64,000 nt of DNA from Melitaea cinxia. Taxonomy: Eukaryota; Arthropoda; Insecta; Lepidoptera; Nymphalidae. The notes below the pieces were generated by a model. That model saw nothing but the letters and a program-made list of their open reading frames with translations, had not been told where the DNA came from and did not search any database. The translations under genes were made by a program, and so were the position numbers. Shown piece by piece: positions 34,826 through 47,850 of the stretch. Where the stretch lies: positions 4,162,369-4,226,368 of the forward strand of contig NC_059417.1 of NCBI RefSeq assembly GCF_905220565.1, in the 5' to 3' direction. The stretch's first letter is position 1. Each line of letters opens with the position of its first letter.

Positions 34826-35457
34826 AACAATGCTTTGAATATAAGCAAAAGTAAGTGAGCCTATGATTGGAAGTCATAAATATCTTTTGATCGAGTAGTA
34901 TCTCATGAAATTAGTATCATCATGATGATGTCATCAGTACACACGTTAGCGGTGCTGTTCTGATTGGAGATATTAATTAGCTTACATCAATCGGTAGGTT
35001 CTTTAATCAACTCAACGAGAAAAGCAATGGTAGAGGCTATACCCATTGGTATGCGTAGGAATCCAATGAATTAATTAATGATATAGTATTAAGTACATAT
35101 TCAGTAATATTTTCAGTGGATATACTGATCTACTTAAATATATGGAACTAAGATCTCTGCCACAAAATTTATAGTGACCACCGCGTCTGTTACGTTGCTG
35201 AAATATCGGAAGCTACAAAATGACAACGACGGTAAGTCCCGTACAATAGGCGACCGTGAATCTTAAAAAAAAAAATGTAACGAAATATGCTAATGTACTT
35301 GAATTGAGAAAAATGTAGTCGATGCTGTGTAAACTTACAATAAAAACACCATCTTACAGTCTTGTTATTAGTAGTATTATTTAGATTAAATTTTAAGAAT
35401 CCTTTTTAAGATCATTTTAGCATTAAATAATTGTGTTTGCTCGCAAACGAAAAAAAA

Positions 35458-36040
35458 AACCGACTTCAATTACATCGACAAGTAATACAACGTAGATCGA
35501 CGAAAAAATAGTCAAGCAACTACGCGTTATCAAAGATTACTCAAAAAGTAGTTATCAGATCTCGATAAAATTTATATGTGACCACATGATAAACATCAGC
35601 TTTCGATTAAATTAAAAATTATCAAAATCGGTACACCCAGTAAAAAGTTATCACAGATTTTCGAGAGTTTCCCTCGATTTCTCTGGGATTCCATCATCAG
35701 ATCCTGGTTTCCTTATCACGGTACCAAACTAGGGATATCCCCTTTCCAACAAAAAAAGAATTATCAAAATCGGTACATCCAGTAGAAAGTTATGCGGTAT
35801 AATACAACGTAGGTCGACGAAAAAAGCGTCAAGTAAAAACGCATTATTAGATATAACTCGAAAAGTAGTTGTTAGATCTCAAATAAATTTAAATGGGACC
35901 AATTGGCACACATCACCTTTCGATTAAAACAAAATTTGTCGAAATCGGTCTACGCGGGCAAAAGTTCTGATGTAACATACATAAAAAAAAAAAAAAATAC
36001 AGTCGAATTGAGAACCTCCTCCTTTTTTGGAAGTCGGTTA
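35458..36040. mobile_element. TIR element family F with internal duplications
   Basis: Bounded by AACCGACTTCAAT and TTGGAAGTCGGTT, which are inverted. Inside, AATACAACGTAG-CGACGAAAAAA occurs twice (35487, 35801) and ATCAAAATCGGTACA-CCAGTA occurs twice (35625, 35764), so the copy is a partial internal tandem or a nested pair. No transposase frame. Other pieces are at 3690 and 62860. Confidence 0.6.
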
Positions 36041-36959
36041 AAAAAAACGACTGCATCTCTATTAAAAAAAAAAAACTTTTATTTATATTATAAAATTTTA
36101 TTCGAAAGTAATTAAATTTAATAATTTGGATTTGTATTGAAAATCCTACGATATTTTGTTCACGTCCTATAGATAAAGCATAATATACCTTATAATTATC
36201 CATTTATTAAAAAAAAAATATTTATCTCATTTCGTTGATTTTTTTAATTACTTTTTATTTGTGATGTCTTCAGCTTTAAAAATATATAAGCTCTTTAATA
36301 AATAAACTTAAATATACACTGTACAAAATGTTTCGCAGTCCACCCCTAAGTTTCGATAGTTTTTAATTTAATAAAATTTTAAGCTGCTGATAAATGCTTT
36401 TTTTATTTCACATAATTTTTCAATAAACAGAATAGTCTCTTTTTATTTACATCACAATAATCGTACAATCTTTAACTCAATAATCATCGGCACCTATTGT
36501 AGGTCCTTTTCTAAAAATAAATAAACGTATCTATTTCGATATTTATTTAGAAAGTCGCTTATTTTAGGATAATAGAATAGATAATTATTGCAAACATAAG
36601 TAAAATATTTTTAAATATTAGTTAGGTATGTAGTTTTGGAAATTTAAATGCGAAAAAAACTCGTTGCCTAATGGATCGTCGAATTAAGGCTCTACAAATT
36701 AAGAGATATACCCTAAAAATACAATTTGTGAAATTTAAGTTGATGATGAGAGTCTTTTTAAAAACATTTGAGTCCGAAAAAAGCGCATTTGCACTACGCT
36801 ACGCTAATAGCTTGAATAAGATTTTTTTTTCATTCGCCATTTCCAGAACCCGTCTCGACCAAGAGCGCAGCAACGGGCTGAAGTCTTCGCGGTCTTTCAA
36901 AATAAACGGCTTCTTTTAGCGTTCTGCTGACTCGGTTGTTTCGTTCGCTCCAGTATTTT

Positions 36960-37060
36960 TAAAGCGGACAGCGCCCCCTGCGGCACACGCGGGGAGACCC
37001 CATCACCCCACGTACCCCTCCCCCACGCCCACACACAGTAATACCATAACGGGTGCGAGC
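36960..37060. promoter_or_regulatory. GC-rich block with CTCF-like motif
   Basis: GACAGCGCCCCCTGCGGC at about 36968-36985 followed by a C-rich stretch (CCCCTCCCCCACGCCCACAC). Sharp contrast with the AT-rich surroundings, in the NOL4 intron. No coding signal. Confidence 0.35.
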
Positions 37061-38534
37061 TATGACGAGATTATCTACGTACGCGTATATACCCATACAA
37101 ACGTTGCCTATATACCAGTGGTACATATAAGTACATAAGCGATGACTTGTGTACATAGCAGCATTGATTTACTGGGCCGGACGCGGGCTGTCATCGGTGC
37201 GATGACAATTACAACATATGATGCAAAAATTAATCTCACCAGAATATATAATAGTACTTAATGAATAATGATACAAGGCAAAACAGAATGACAATGCAAA
37301 GCTTTGAGTTTACAGCCCTAACTGAAATGTTACTTTCTTTAATATTACTAAAAATTATCTTCTCTATTAATGCAGAGTGACTCACTATCGAATACAACAT
37401 CTAAGCAAACAAAAGAGTTGAGCTAAAATATATAATATCCAACGCTCGTAGACGTATGTATGCCTACTGCTAATCCTAATATGTATAAGCCATTCCTTCA
37501 TTTGAAAAAAACTATTGAGTCACACAAATTACACATGACGACATTAATTTAATGAGCAATTTTTAGTTCTTCATTATTGCAAAGAAACATTATTCTAAAA
37601 CAACTAAAGATTAAAAGTATTTACGTTTGGTTTCAACCAATTATATATACTATTTTGTAGCACTATTTTTTCCTTATTGTGCAAATTTGTTAGAATAAAC
37701 TAGCATTAATTAAACCTATAACACTTGTTTACTGTATCAGATCCTGTTATATTCACGAGATGGTGGCAAATTAATAAATAATTGAAATGCTCGGGGGCGC
37801 TAGGTGCCTAAGAATCACGCTCGCACGCAGTAAAATGTCGAATAAGATGGCATAGTCACCGGCTCTTCAATATTTTATAACATTCCTGTATGAAATCCTA
37901 GATTTCAATATGACATTCAAATATTTGCCACTATTATTATAAAATTATGTAAAAGGTTCTTTTTGTTTTTGTTAAGCATTTACACGAAACAAGTATTATG
38001 TTAGATGACTATTATCAGAAAAAATATTAGTTTGATCAAGGCAAATGTTGGTATATAAGAGATTATCTAATATAAAAGACCACACAGATGTGCATATGAT
38101 TAAAAAAGATACCGTTTCTTAGTAATAACAACCTCATTTTCTTTACATCGTCATTGCCACTACCAGCCTTGGGATTCTAGTCGTTGTGACACCGGTAACT
38201 ACATTGACTAACACATACTTGACACCGGAAGATAAATTATTGATAAAGTGGAGTTTTTCATGATCATCTGATAACTTAAAGGTAGTTTACAGTAAGCGAG
38301 TACACGAAAACCAACAAATATCACATAAAAAATAAGTAAGTTTTTACATAAGGAATAATAAAAAAATTAATGATTACAGTCCGTATCAGGATAATAAAGA
38401 TTGATGTTTTGTCGGAAACGGACATGTCATATCAGAATCTTTTATTAGCTTATGAATCTCCACGAATAGCAAGCACTCTATCTTATGAACGAATTTGTCA
38501 AATTAAATTTCTAATTATTAAATACTAGCCGACC

Positions 38535-38625
38535 CGTTGGAACTTGGACGAGGCCTATGACCAGCAGTGGACTGCAATTTTCTGAACTGACTGACTGACT
38601 GACTGACTGATTGACCCGACCCGTG
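38535..38625 (+). repeat. RTE-type LINE 3' tail
   Basis: GGAACTTGGACGAGGCCTAT, CCAGCAGTGGACTGCAAT and a CTGACTGACTGACTGA run; heavily truncated. Confidence 0.7.
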
Positions 38626-39069
38626 CTTGCTCCGTTGGGCGTTAATTATTATTTTTATGATGCAAATATATAGTAAAGTTTCCGTCTTGCTCGGATTTCT
38701 CTCTTACTATTATTTTTCACGAAATTTTTTGGTCAATAACAATAAAATACAGCCTATATCACTGAATAGTTTAGCTAGCTGTTAGTGAAGTAATTTTTAT
38801 TATCGGATCAGTATTTGCAAAGATTACCCCCTACAAACTAACAAAGTTTGAAACTTTACCTCTTTATATTAGTATAGAGGTAGATATCATAACTCATCAA
38901 ATCAACGTTCAATAACAAAAAAAAAAATAACATTTTAGAAATATCGAGAAATTTCCTTCCCTTGATCCTTATCCTGATAATTTTAGAAACCTGTCACAAT
39001 CCACTGGGACGAAAATTCAGGAACAAACTCGTTATTTAATAATACTAGCTCGCTTCAAAACTTGTGTAC

Positions 39070-39260
39070 TTGGTCTCTTACAGGGGGGAGGCGGCCTCGA
39101 AAAACCGAAGCCGGCTACGTACCGACATCGCGAAATTCTCAAAGCTTCCTAGTTACTGGTATCGCAGGGAAACGCGGTCGCTCTTTGAACTGTGATAAAC
39201 TTATACAAGACGTCATTACGTGCTGACTCTGGGCTGACGGTGTATTTTGAATCTTGAATT
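39070..39260. promoter_or_regulatory. GC-rich island, candidate alternative first exon/promoter
   Basis: On the - strand it holds ATGTCGGTACGTAGCCGG and ends in a good splice donor (CCCCCCT|GTAAGAG, near 39087). A CRE-like ATGACGTC lies upstream of it at about 39210. The phase does not fit NOL4 exon 26725-26776 if translated from that ATG, so any role would be as a non-coding first exon. No repeat match in the window. Confidence 0.3.
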
Positions 39261-40992
39261 CGTTCCACGGTACTGCGGTTTGAAGTTTATTTTTAGATTA
39301 TGTGGAACTTAATAAAGACGATATAGGGCAGTTCTATGACACGATACACTGCTTTGTGCTCAGGTTTTGAAACAGCTTGTAATTAAGTACATCTTTATTT
39401 AGAAAAGATAAATCATTTTCGTAATAAAGCAATCCTTCAATATATTTTTAAAGTAAACTATGTGATACGATTTAGAGGTCAAGCAGTTAGACTATTAAAT
39501 AACCATTAAACCGTTATATTTACATTAGAATAATAAAATGTTTAATATATTCGAGAAGTACTTGTTTTCTTATTATTGGGTTTAGTGATAATTATAAGGT
39601 TTTATAGAGATTATTCCTTGAAACAGTATGGTTATGTAGAGACATGCTGATTTTTCCCAAAGTCCGGTAACTTCTTTTTCTAGAGTTTTCTAGATATTAC
39701 CATTTAGCATCTTTTTTTTTAAGTTAGTGTCTCTAACAATACATTTTTTTGAAAAGTAAGAATATTAACAGTATTTTGCAATATTTTAATTACAACAATA
39801 AAGCTGAACCAGGGTTTGGTCAAACAGCTATCATACACTTTTAAATTAACTAATACATAACCATACGAGACAAATTTTTATCGCGACTGTTTTTTTTATG
39901 TTGAAATCTATTCTAAAATTGAACTTTTCCTAAACATCATACTCTACAGCAGATTTTTAGTTTTCAATGCCTATCCTTTTTGCCACTTTCGGACAAAAAT
40001 GACTTTAAAACCAGTACGAACAAGTACGAACCAAATGGAAGTCATAGAAATTAATTACTGCACACTAATAGTTGCCAACTTTACATAGATAAAATTTGAT
40101 CTCGTGTATTTGGCCAACGAGTTGGCAATGGACCTAAATTATTTTGACCAAGAGTCTTATAGCATTTTTGTCAAACACAAAAACGCATCGCTAAGGAAAA
40201 GTTCTGACTTTATATTGTACACGAAAAATAAAGAATACCATAAAAATGAGGAGACAAGTATATAAGGCAGTCTTATTGCTAAAGAGCTATCTCTGTCAGA
40301 CAACATTAGGAAGGATAATGATATATTGATGGTATATGTGTACAATTTTAATTTGCACACGCAATGACAACTTAACAATTCAATAATTTTATAAATATGG
40401 TATATACGCATATATAAATAAACTAATGTTCTCATATTTTTCAGTGACAATTCATATAGAGCAATTATATATGAAAGAAGTTAAACTTCCACTACGCTAC
40501 TAGACTACGAATTAATGGGTAACTTCGCTAAAAGTAACGAACATTATTAGGTGCTTATATAGCAGCCAGAATCAACAAATATTTACACAAATATTCACTG
40601 CGAATCGTTGTGTAAATTTCGTCAACTCTGTAATTATATTTATAGCAATTACATATAATAATATACAAATTTTAAAATTAAACATAATAAATATAAAATC
40701 TAACTTTTTTAAAAATAGAAGTACTAAAAATCATGTAGTATTAAGTACGTTGTTAAACCACATTTTAGAAAATATTTAATAAAACAATGTACATGAATCA
40801 TAAACAATTTACTTCATAGACAGAGTTGTTTGTAAGAAATTAAAAAACCTATTGATGAGATATATTATGAGTGTCAGCCTGTCCGCTCTTTTAAGTTTAT
40901 AGTTATGTAATATGCTCTACTATTTTTTTATGTAAGTACTTTTAAAAGGATGAATTATTAAAAATATCGCAAAAGATCAGGTCTTGAGAGTC

Positions 40993-41023
40993 TTCTGAGA
41001 CTGAGTCATCTCAGTCTTCAGAA
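40993..41023. other. Hairpin with AP-1-like core
   Basis: Arms TTCTGAGACTGAG and CTCAGTCTTCAGAA pair over 13 bases with one bulge around the loop TCAT. The loop and arm together read TGAGTCAT, an AP-1-type site. Non-coding intronic DNA. Confidence 0.4.
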
Positions 41024-41605
41024 ATCATGTGTGAACCTCTTCTGCGATGTTTTAGTTGTGTTGATAACAACAATTTGATAGTTTTGTCAATATTTTTGTG
41101 TAATATTATTGTTCTGTTTTACGAGCTATTTTATTATATTTCAAGAAATACGCTATACAAGGGATAATTCTAAATAGGATAATCGTCAAGATTTGAATTA
41201 TGAGAATTCAAACCACGACAAACCAACCAACTTTATTAAAAGAAGACGGCATTTCTACTTAACTGTTAATGCTTATTTTTCCGACGTTATGGATCGCTTC
41301 GTCATGTTTTATGGCCTATAGATAAGAAACAGACTCTTTAGAGAAAATATATTATTAAATAAACTTTATTAGTCCTGAGTTTGGCGTTTATTATCCATAC
41401 ATTCTAATCAATAATATAACAAAATGGAAAATACATATAGCTTTTCATGACTCGGAGATAACCTACAAATAATATAAAATATCAAAGCAGAAGTTAATTT
41501 CTTGAAAATAGCTACACTATAGATGTACCGACACTATGTCCCAAGGATCACTATCCCCTAAAATGTCACTTTCGGTGAGTTGCTTCGTAAAAATATTGTT
41601 TTTAC

Positions 41606-41715
41606 TTATCCCGAGGGTGTCGGGGGGTGGTCGGTGGTTCTGGGAGCGTAATTACTTGAAGCAGACGGCCCACGGGGCAACGGGGCTTCACTGCGGCCCC
41701 GTTTTTGTGACGTAC
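41606..41715. other. GC-rich island with perfect short hairpin
   Basis: Unlike its AT-rich surroundings. AACGGGGC (41679-41686) and GCCCCGTT (41696-41703) form an 8-bp stem with a 9-base loop. Two - strand frames are open across it and reach a possible donor (GATAA|GTAAAA), but no good acceptor or family match is seen. Confidence 0.35.
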
Positions 41716-44484
41716 AAGAATTTCTCTTAATCCGCTGTGTGTCGTCTATTGGTATTTATTATTGAATTGCTTAGTATTCGCATTTATTGTAACGCTTTAT
41801 CAATTAGGATATTAATAACTCCGGCAAAGTTATTAGTTATTTTCATTTTCAGTTATTATAAAGTTTATGTGAGTAGTGTTAAAAACATAGTAACTTGTTT
41901 GACATTTATTGACACACATTGATTGACATTTGATTGATCTTTATCAAATACCTAAATATTTTAATATTATATAATGGGCTTAAAACATTAAAATTACCAA
42001 TATAACATAAATACAAAATAATATCAACTAAATCAAAGAATATCGAAACTAAACATGGGTTTTCAGTGTTTATACAAAACTAAAAAAATCATCAACTTTT
42101 GCTTTGAAATTAATAGGTCTAAAGGCTACAAAAAAACAACGAAAAGTATTCATATAAGACGTTCCTATACGTGTGACATAACAAAATCTCTAAATACCAT
42201 GTATACATAAACAATAAAGTAAATCCAAAACTATGTACTCCAAATAAACTATATCTATATATTAATACGTGAAGCAAAAAGTTTGTACCAATTTTACGAA
42301 AATTGCGCGGACGGAGGAGTATGAAATTTCGTTCACTTACAGTTTATATAGAGAAGGAGTGCAGAATGCTATTTTTTTAATTATGCATACAAATATATTA
42401 TCTCAATAAAAATCATTACACACACTACCATGTATTTGAAACACACACGCATATTATACTATTTGTTGATTGTCAAAGTCTGTAGTCAAATTAAAAACAA
42501 ATTTTTAACTATGGTCGAATATCGACCTCTGGGCGACCACTAATTATTATTAATGTGCTTTATAGAAGGCAGTACAATAAATACGTGCAGTCTAGATGAA
42601 CTGCACGCCATAGGATTTCAAACAAAACGAATCTAACGTTTCAATTTAACGTAATATCACAAAAAGCCGCGGCTATCTGCTAGTGAATAACAAAACAATA
42701 AAAATAATACCAGGGAATTAGAACGCAACTACACGTTGTAGAGTAACCTTGTAAAGCTAACGAATCGATACAGTAGATCTATCGTATTTCCAGTGTTCTA
42801 ATTAATATTGTTGATGTTATATTTAATTTTTTAAAATTTTCAAATAATTTATTCTTTATTGGAAAATGCTTGTTTTTTTTATTGTAAGAAGAGATCATGA
42901 TTTCCTCTTTAATTCTAAGTATTCTTCGCTAAAGCTACGCATAGACGATAGGTACTACAATTTGCAAACAAAATCGGACTGAATTTTCTAAGAAAACTTA
43001 TTATAACATCATTTAGTATTTTTATTACAGCGTTAATTAGTTAGCCTTTTCATCATTATTCATATTTATCATTTCTTTTTTATTTGACTACGATAAACGC
43101 AGTTGACTTATATCTGAAGATTTCAAGAACAGCAAATCATGTTGTACTTTAAAATACGAAAATTGTCACCGGACGCATTCATCAAGCAAAAAAGCTCAAC
43201 ATAATCATTTCTAGCCGTTACTTTACTTCCATGAACTAAGCTAAGGCGGTCAAAATCAAACAGTAGAATTTAGTATTCAAGTCCTAAAAGCGGATCAATT
43301 TAAAAGTAAGCAGTTTCTATTTCAAAGAAAAATCAAAGTATACCGAGTCGCCAATATTAATGGTACACGCGATTTTCTTCACTTAAAACAATCCACCAAT
43401 TGTAATGCAACTCGCAAACGGCCAATGCATTCAAAATACATTAACAACACCTACATTTCGTAAACAGGAAGGCAAGAAGTTGTATAACTATTATTATTTG
43501 CTTAATCCTATTTTGACCTTGGCGTTGGGAAAAAATTGGAACCAACATTGAGATATTTACCAAATACGATTTTATTTAATAAAAAAATTATCCCTAATGT
43601 TAACAAAATCATCCTTAACCATTTTTATGTTTTATTGATATTGGTATGTAACAGAGTTTTAAAAACCCACCGTTTGACAGAAACTTGCAAATAACTATAT
43701 TAGAAAGGATTGCTTTACTGTCTAAAATGTCTATTAGATAAACCGAAGAGGCCTGCAGTGATATATTGAGCGATTTGGTAACAACTCAACGTGCGTCAGT
43801 ATGGCGATTGATCATTCAAGATGCATATATGAACGAAGCTATATAAATATAAATCCAGCAGCTTCACGATTGCTGTCTAAACTTAAATAACTATAAAAAC
43901 GCCGTAAAAAGTCGGTGAGATGGACACCCACATTAAGTTTATACAAGAGGTGAGAAAGCCCAGTGGTCAGAATACATGATATTCATTTTAGTGGTAGTGG
44001 GTTTTAATTTTCGCCTTGACTTGAGAAAAGTTAAATAGGCTATAAAATACCAAGCTTAGATTTCGAAAACCTAAGAGGTTATCATATGCGAAAATACCCA
44101 TCAATTTTGCATATAATCGAATCTTGATACCAAATAAAGACAAAAAATGGTAGAGTCGTTTCGGAAAACTGGGACTACAAACACGAGTTTTTTATATACT
44201 AGATTAATATTTCGAACTAAGCCTTTGAGTATCTTAATTACAGAGTCAATGTAGGTTTATGTTTTGATCTATATGATTTGACTTTCATGAATTGAATTAA
44301 TTAAAAATATATTCAGCCCTTTAATCATTACTACGGAATTATTTATTTTGTTAAACGTTTACTAATTTCAGGGTCATCAACTCAGAAAATATTTTAATTG
44401 TTGCTAAATTAATAAGAGTAACAGCTTTTAATATCGGCAATATATACAAATAAAAGATTTTATAATAATAATACTACACTTTCA

Positions 44485-44822
44485 TCGTTTCAGCCTGTAA
44501 TATCCCACTACTGGGCACAGGCCTCTTTCCCCATATAGGAGAAGGATCAGAGTTTAATCCACCATGCTGCTCCAATGCGGGTTGGCAGATATATTCCCTA
44601 CTATGAGTAATGATCGCTATCAGGTGTACATGATAACAAACGGGACCGACGGCTTAACGTGCTCTCCGAGGCACGGTGGGGAGACCCACAAGGACTGCAC
44701 AAACACCCAGACCTCGGCAAACACCTGTATGACCAATACAAATGTTTGGCATGTGCGGGGATCGAACCCGCAACCGCCAGCGCAACAGGTACAAGACATG
44801 ACCGTTGCGCCAACGCGGCGTC
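44485..44822 (-). repeat. SINE family C, full copy
   Basis: The reverse of the 27495 copy, with both internal promoter boxes (GGATCGAACCCGCAACCGCC and GACCGTTGCGCCAACGCGGC as seen on the + strand). One of the best preserved copies here, so probably fairly recent. Confidence 0.85.
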
Positions 44823-46127
44823 TATACATTTTATGTACAATACTACACTTTATTGTACACCAAAAACAGAAATAATACATAGCAATGAAAGAAAATTTTT
44901 TGAACAATATATTCATTAGGTACAAAGGGCGGCCTTATCGCTTAAAAGTGATCTCTTCTAGGCTTTTTATATCCATATATTGGTAAAAGGTGCATCTTCC
45001 TGTCCATAATAAACAATAAGTGACTAGAAACTCAAGAAATATATGAAAAAAAAAATCCAAATATTAAACAAAATATGAAAGACAAGTATACGTTACGTAC
45101 CTTCATCCTTAAAACTTCTAACCATTCAAGTTTTTAACGGGAAGATGCTCGTTTAAAAACATCTGATGTTATTATGAGTTTAACAGAAGCGGGCTTAGTA
45201 GTTAGGCTGTGTCAGGTGGGACACGCAACCATGCGGCGCACGGTTTGAATAATGTACACGGCTGTTTCAAAGGCTTATTTATAGCATGTGACCATTTCAG
45301 ATCGCCTCGAACATAGTAATTAAGGTTTGTAAAAATCCAAACGATAGAAAATAGCCTGGTCGAACGTGAGATTTGAATCTAATGCTGTGATTCCACTAAT
45401 TTGTCTAATAACTACTACGCTAACTTTTATAAAGCTGAAATCAGAAACTACTGATTGTAATTGAAACATTATTTTTGTTTTAGATAGTCCATTTCCCGAG
45501 GAAGGTTTTATGCTATATAGATTTTAGTACGCTTATCTCTAAAATTAACGCAAGTGGTGGAGTGCCACGGGGCATACCTAGTACTTAAATGTGTTTGAAA
45601 CTGGTTACAATTACTACATTTGTTCGCTTGTGAATACCTTGGCAAATATTTGTATGTGTATGTATAATTATACCACTGTCTCAGCTGCTGTAGAAGTGGA
45701 ATTAATAAGTATTGAGGTATATTAAACTTTCTCATCGTTTAAAAAAATTAAGCAAGAAGACGATGACGGCAAATATTTTACCATTTTAGAAGTTAAAAAA
45801 GTGTTACACAAAAACAAGTACATTTTTTTCTATATTAAGCTCGAGTATTGCTTGTAATTAATAATGTATGATCGAATAAATAAATTCAATATTTCACAAT
45901 TAATGTCCATAGCTGATATAATTACATATTTATCTTAAGTTTTTTTTTAAATATTTATTAAAAACCGATTCCAGTTTATAGAAAATATGAACTGACTTAA
46001 ACTAAATTAAAACATTAAAAATTCTTTTCATATTACAGAAAATTATTCAACTTATTTTTACTTTAGTTTTTAATGTCGGATTACTTCCTAGCTAAACAAA
46101 TGTCTTATTAATACTTCATATCCAGAG

Positions 46128-46385
46128 AATTGAACTGAGGTAGGGCACAGCAGGAATGTCATGCTCAAAATATGGAGCAGCCCGACTGGGGTACCTTGAC
46201 CTTACAGAAGACCACAGCTAAATAGCACTGTTTTCAAGCAGTATTGTGTTCCTGTTGGTGAGTAAGGTAACCAGAGCTCCTGGGGGGATTGGGGATAGGG
46301 TCGGCAACGCGCTTGTGATGCTTCTGGTATAACTTGTCATCAGGTGAACCGTACACTTGTTTACCGAACTAGTTATATAAAAAAA
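46128..46385 (+). repeat. Repeat family B copy
   Basis: TTGAACTGAGGTAGGGCACA, GGAGCAGCCCGACTGGGGTA, CTGTTGGTGAGTAAGGTAAC and GAACCGTACACTTGTTTACC in family order. Confidence 0.85.
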
Positions 46386-46624
46386 TGCATTTAAACGCAA
46401 GCTTAATATTTCTAAGCTGATTTTTAAACTATTTATCGAAGTGCCTACAGAGGAATTGAAAATAAAATAAGAAACATATACTGAACGCTATATAAACGAA
46501 AATTAGAAGAGATATAACTGAAATATTAAAAGTAACTTCTTATGTATTTATCCACGTTTACTATGCAATACGTTATTGAAATAAAAGTCAGGCTTAAATG
46601 CTAAAGTAATTCTCTATCAACCTT

Positions 46625-46965
46625 AGGATTCATTACAGCCTATACAGTCCACTGCTGGACATAGGCCTCCACAAGTTTACGTCAAAAATAACGTGAACTC
46701 ATGTGTTTTGCCCATAGTCACCACGCTGGGCAGGCGGGTTGGTGACCGCAGTACTGGCTTTGTCGCACCAAAGACGCTGCTGCCCGTCTTCGGCCTGTGT
46801 ATTTCAAAGCCAGCAGTTGGATGGTTATCCCGCCATCGGTCAGCTTCTTAAGTTCCAAGATGGTTGTGGAACCTTGTTATCCCTTAGTCGCCTCTTACGA
46901 CACCCACGGGAAGAGAGGGGATGGCTAAATTCTTTAGTGCCGTAGCCACACAGCACACCTTAGGA
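46625..46965 (+). repeat. Repeat family A, most complete copy
   Basis: From ATTACAGCCTATACAGTCCA through GGCAGGCGGGTTGGTGACCG, GACGCTGCTGCCCGTCTTCG, GCCAGCAGTTGGATGGTTAT and CGCCTCTTACGACACCCACG to TTAGTGCCGTAGCCACACAG. It gives the collinear order against which the inverted 10437 copy can be judged. Confidence 0.85.
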
Positions 46966-47469
46966 TTACGGTTAGGTTAAAATTTAACCAAAAATTAACA
47001 CCATTGGTTTAAAATGCATTGGTTCATTTACATTAATACGTTTCACACGGACAGCGGGATGATAGGTTACATGGATAACAAGAATTAGAATATTTAATGC
47101 ATTGCATTGTCGCAGTAGAAAATTGATTATAAATTCAACACTTGAAACTTCTCTATAAAAAAATGTACTCTTCTTCTGTCAACTATTTGATAGCTTTTTT
47201 TTTAATAAATTTTTGTTACAAAGGAACCTTACCTCTATCTAACGGATCCTTATTACTAAAATTTCAATATGCGCTAGTTCATCCATCTTTTAGAAGGCTA
47301 AATAAGTCGCCGTAATTCAATCGTAAGTTACTCGCACTGTTGTGACGAATCAAATAACGCCTTATAAGTTAAATTCCATCAAACTGCTTAGCTAGAAGGA
47401 GAATTTAACCGACGAAGGAACGAAGCCAAGATTAATATGGATACATACATATGCACACGCATAAGTATC

Positions 47470-47850
47470 TATACATATAATAAAATGGTAGGAAAGTCAA
47501 AATTGTACATTGAATAGTTTTAGAATTTTTGTCTGTTTGTCTGTATGTATGTCCGGGATAAACTCAAAAAGTACTGCATGGATTTACTTCAAATTTGGCA
47601 AGAATATTATTAAGAAGTCGGGTCAACATATAGGCTACAAATTATCAAGCTATCACCTCCAGGGAACGAGTCGTGAACTTTTATTTCTTCAACGCATTCT
47701 GTAACAACGTGTAATCTAACGACGCATATTTGAATGTTGTTATTATGTTAATAACCATGCTATAAGCTAGCTTCATACTATAAATAAAGACATTCTGTAG
47801 TATATTTAGTATCAGCATTGCACCCGTGCGAAGCTGGGGCGGGTCGCTAG
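47470..47850 (+). mobile_element. Helitron-like element
   Basis: A body with GTCTGTTTGTCTGTATGTAT and GGATTTACTTCAAATTTGGC ends with CACCCGTGCGAAGCTGGGGC and GGGTCGCTAG, followed by T. The CCCG...CGGG arms can form the subterminal hairpin. The 5' end is uncertain. Confidence 0.55.

Noticed and set aside
36671..36919. 82-codon + strand frame
   Set aside because: No conserved block, no convincing splice sites, AT-driven composition.
44564..44925. Overlapping 80-100 codon frames on both strands
   Set aside because: All lie over a SINE family C copy.
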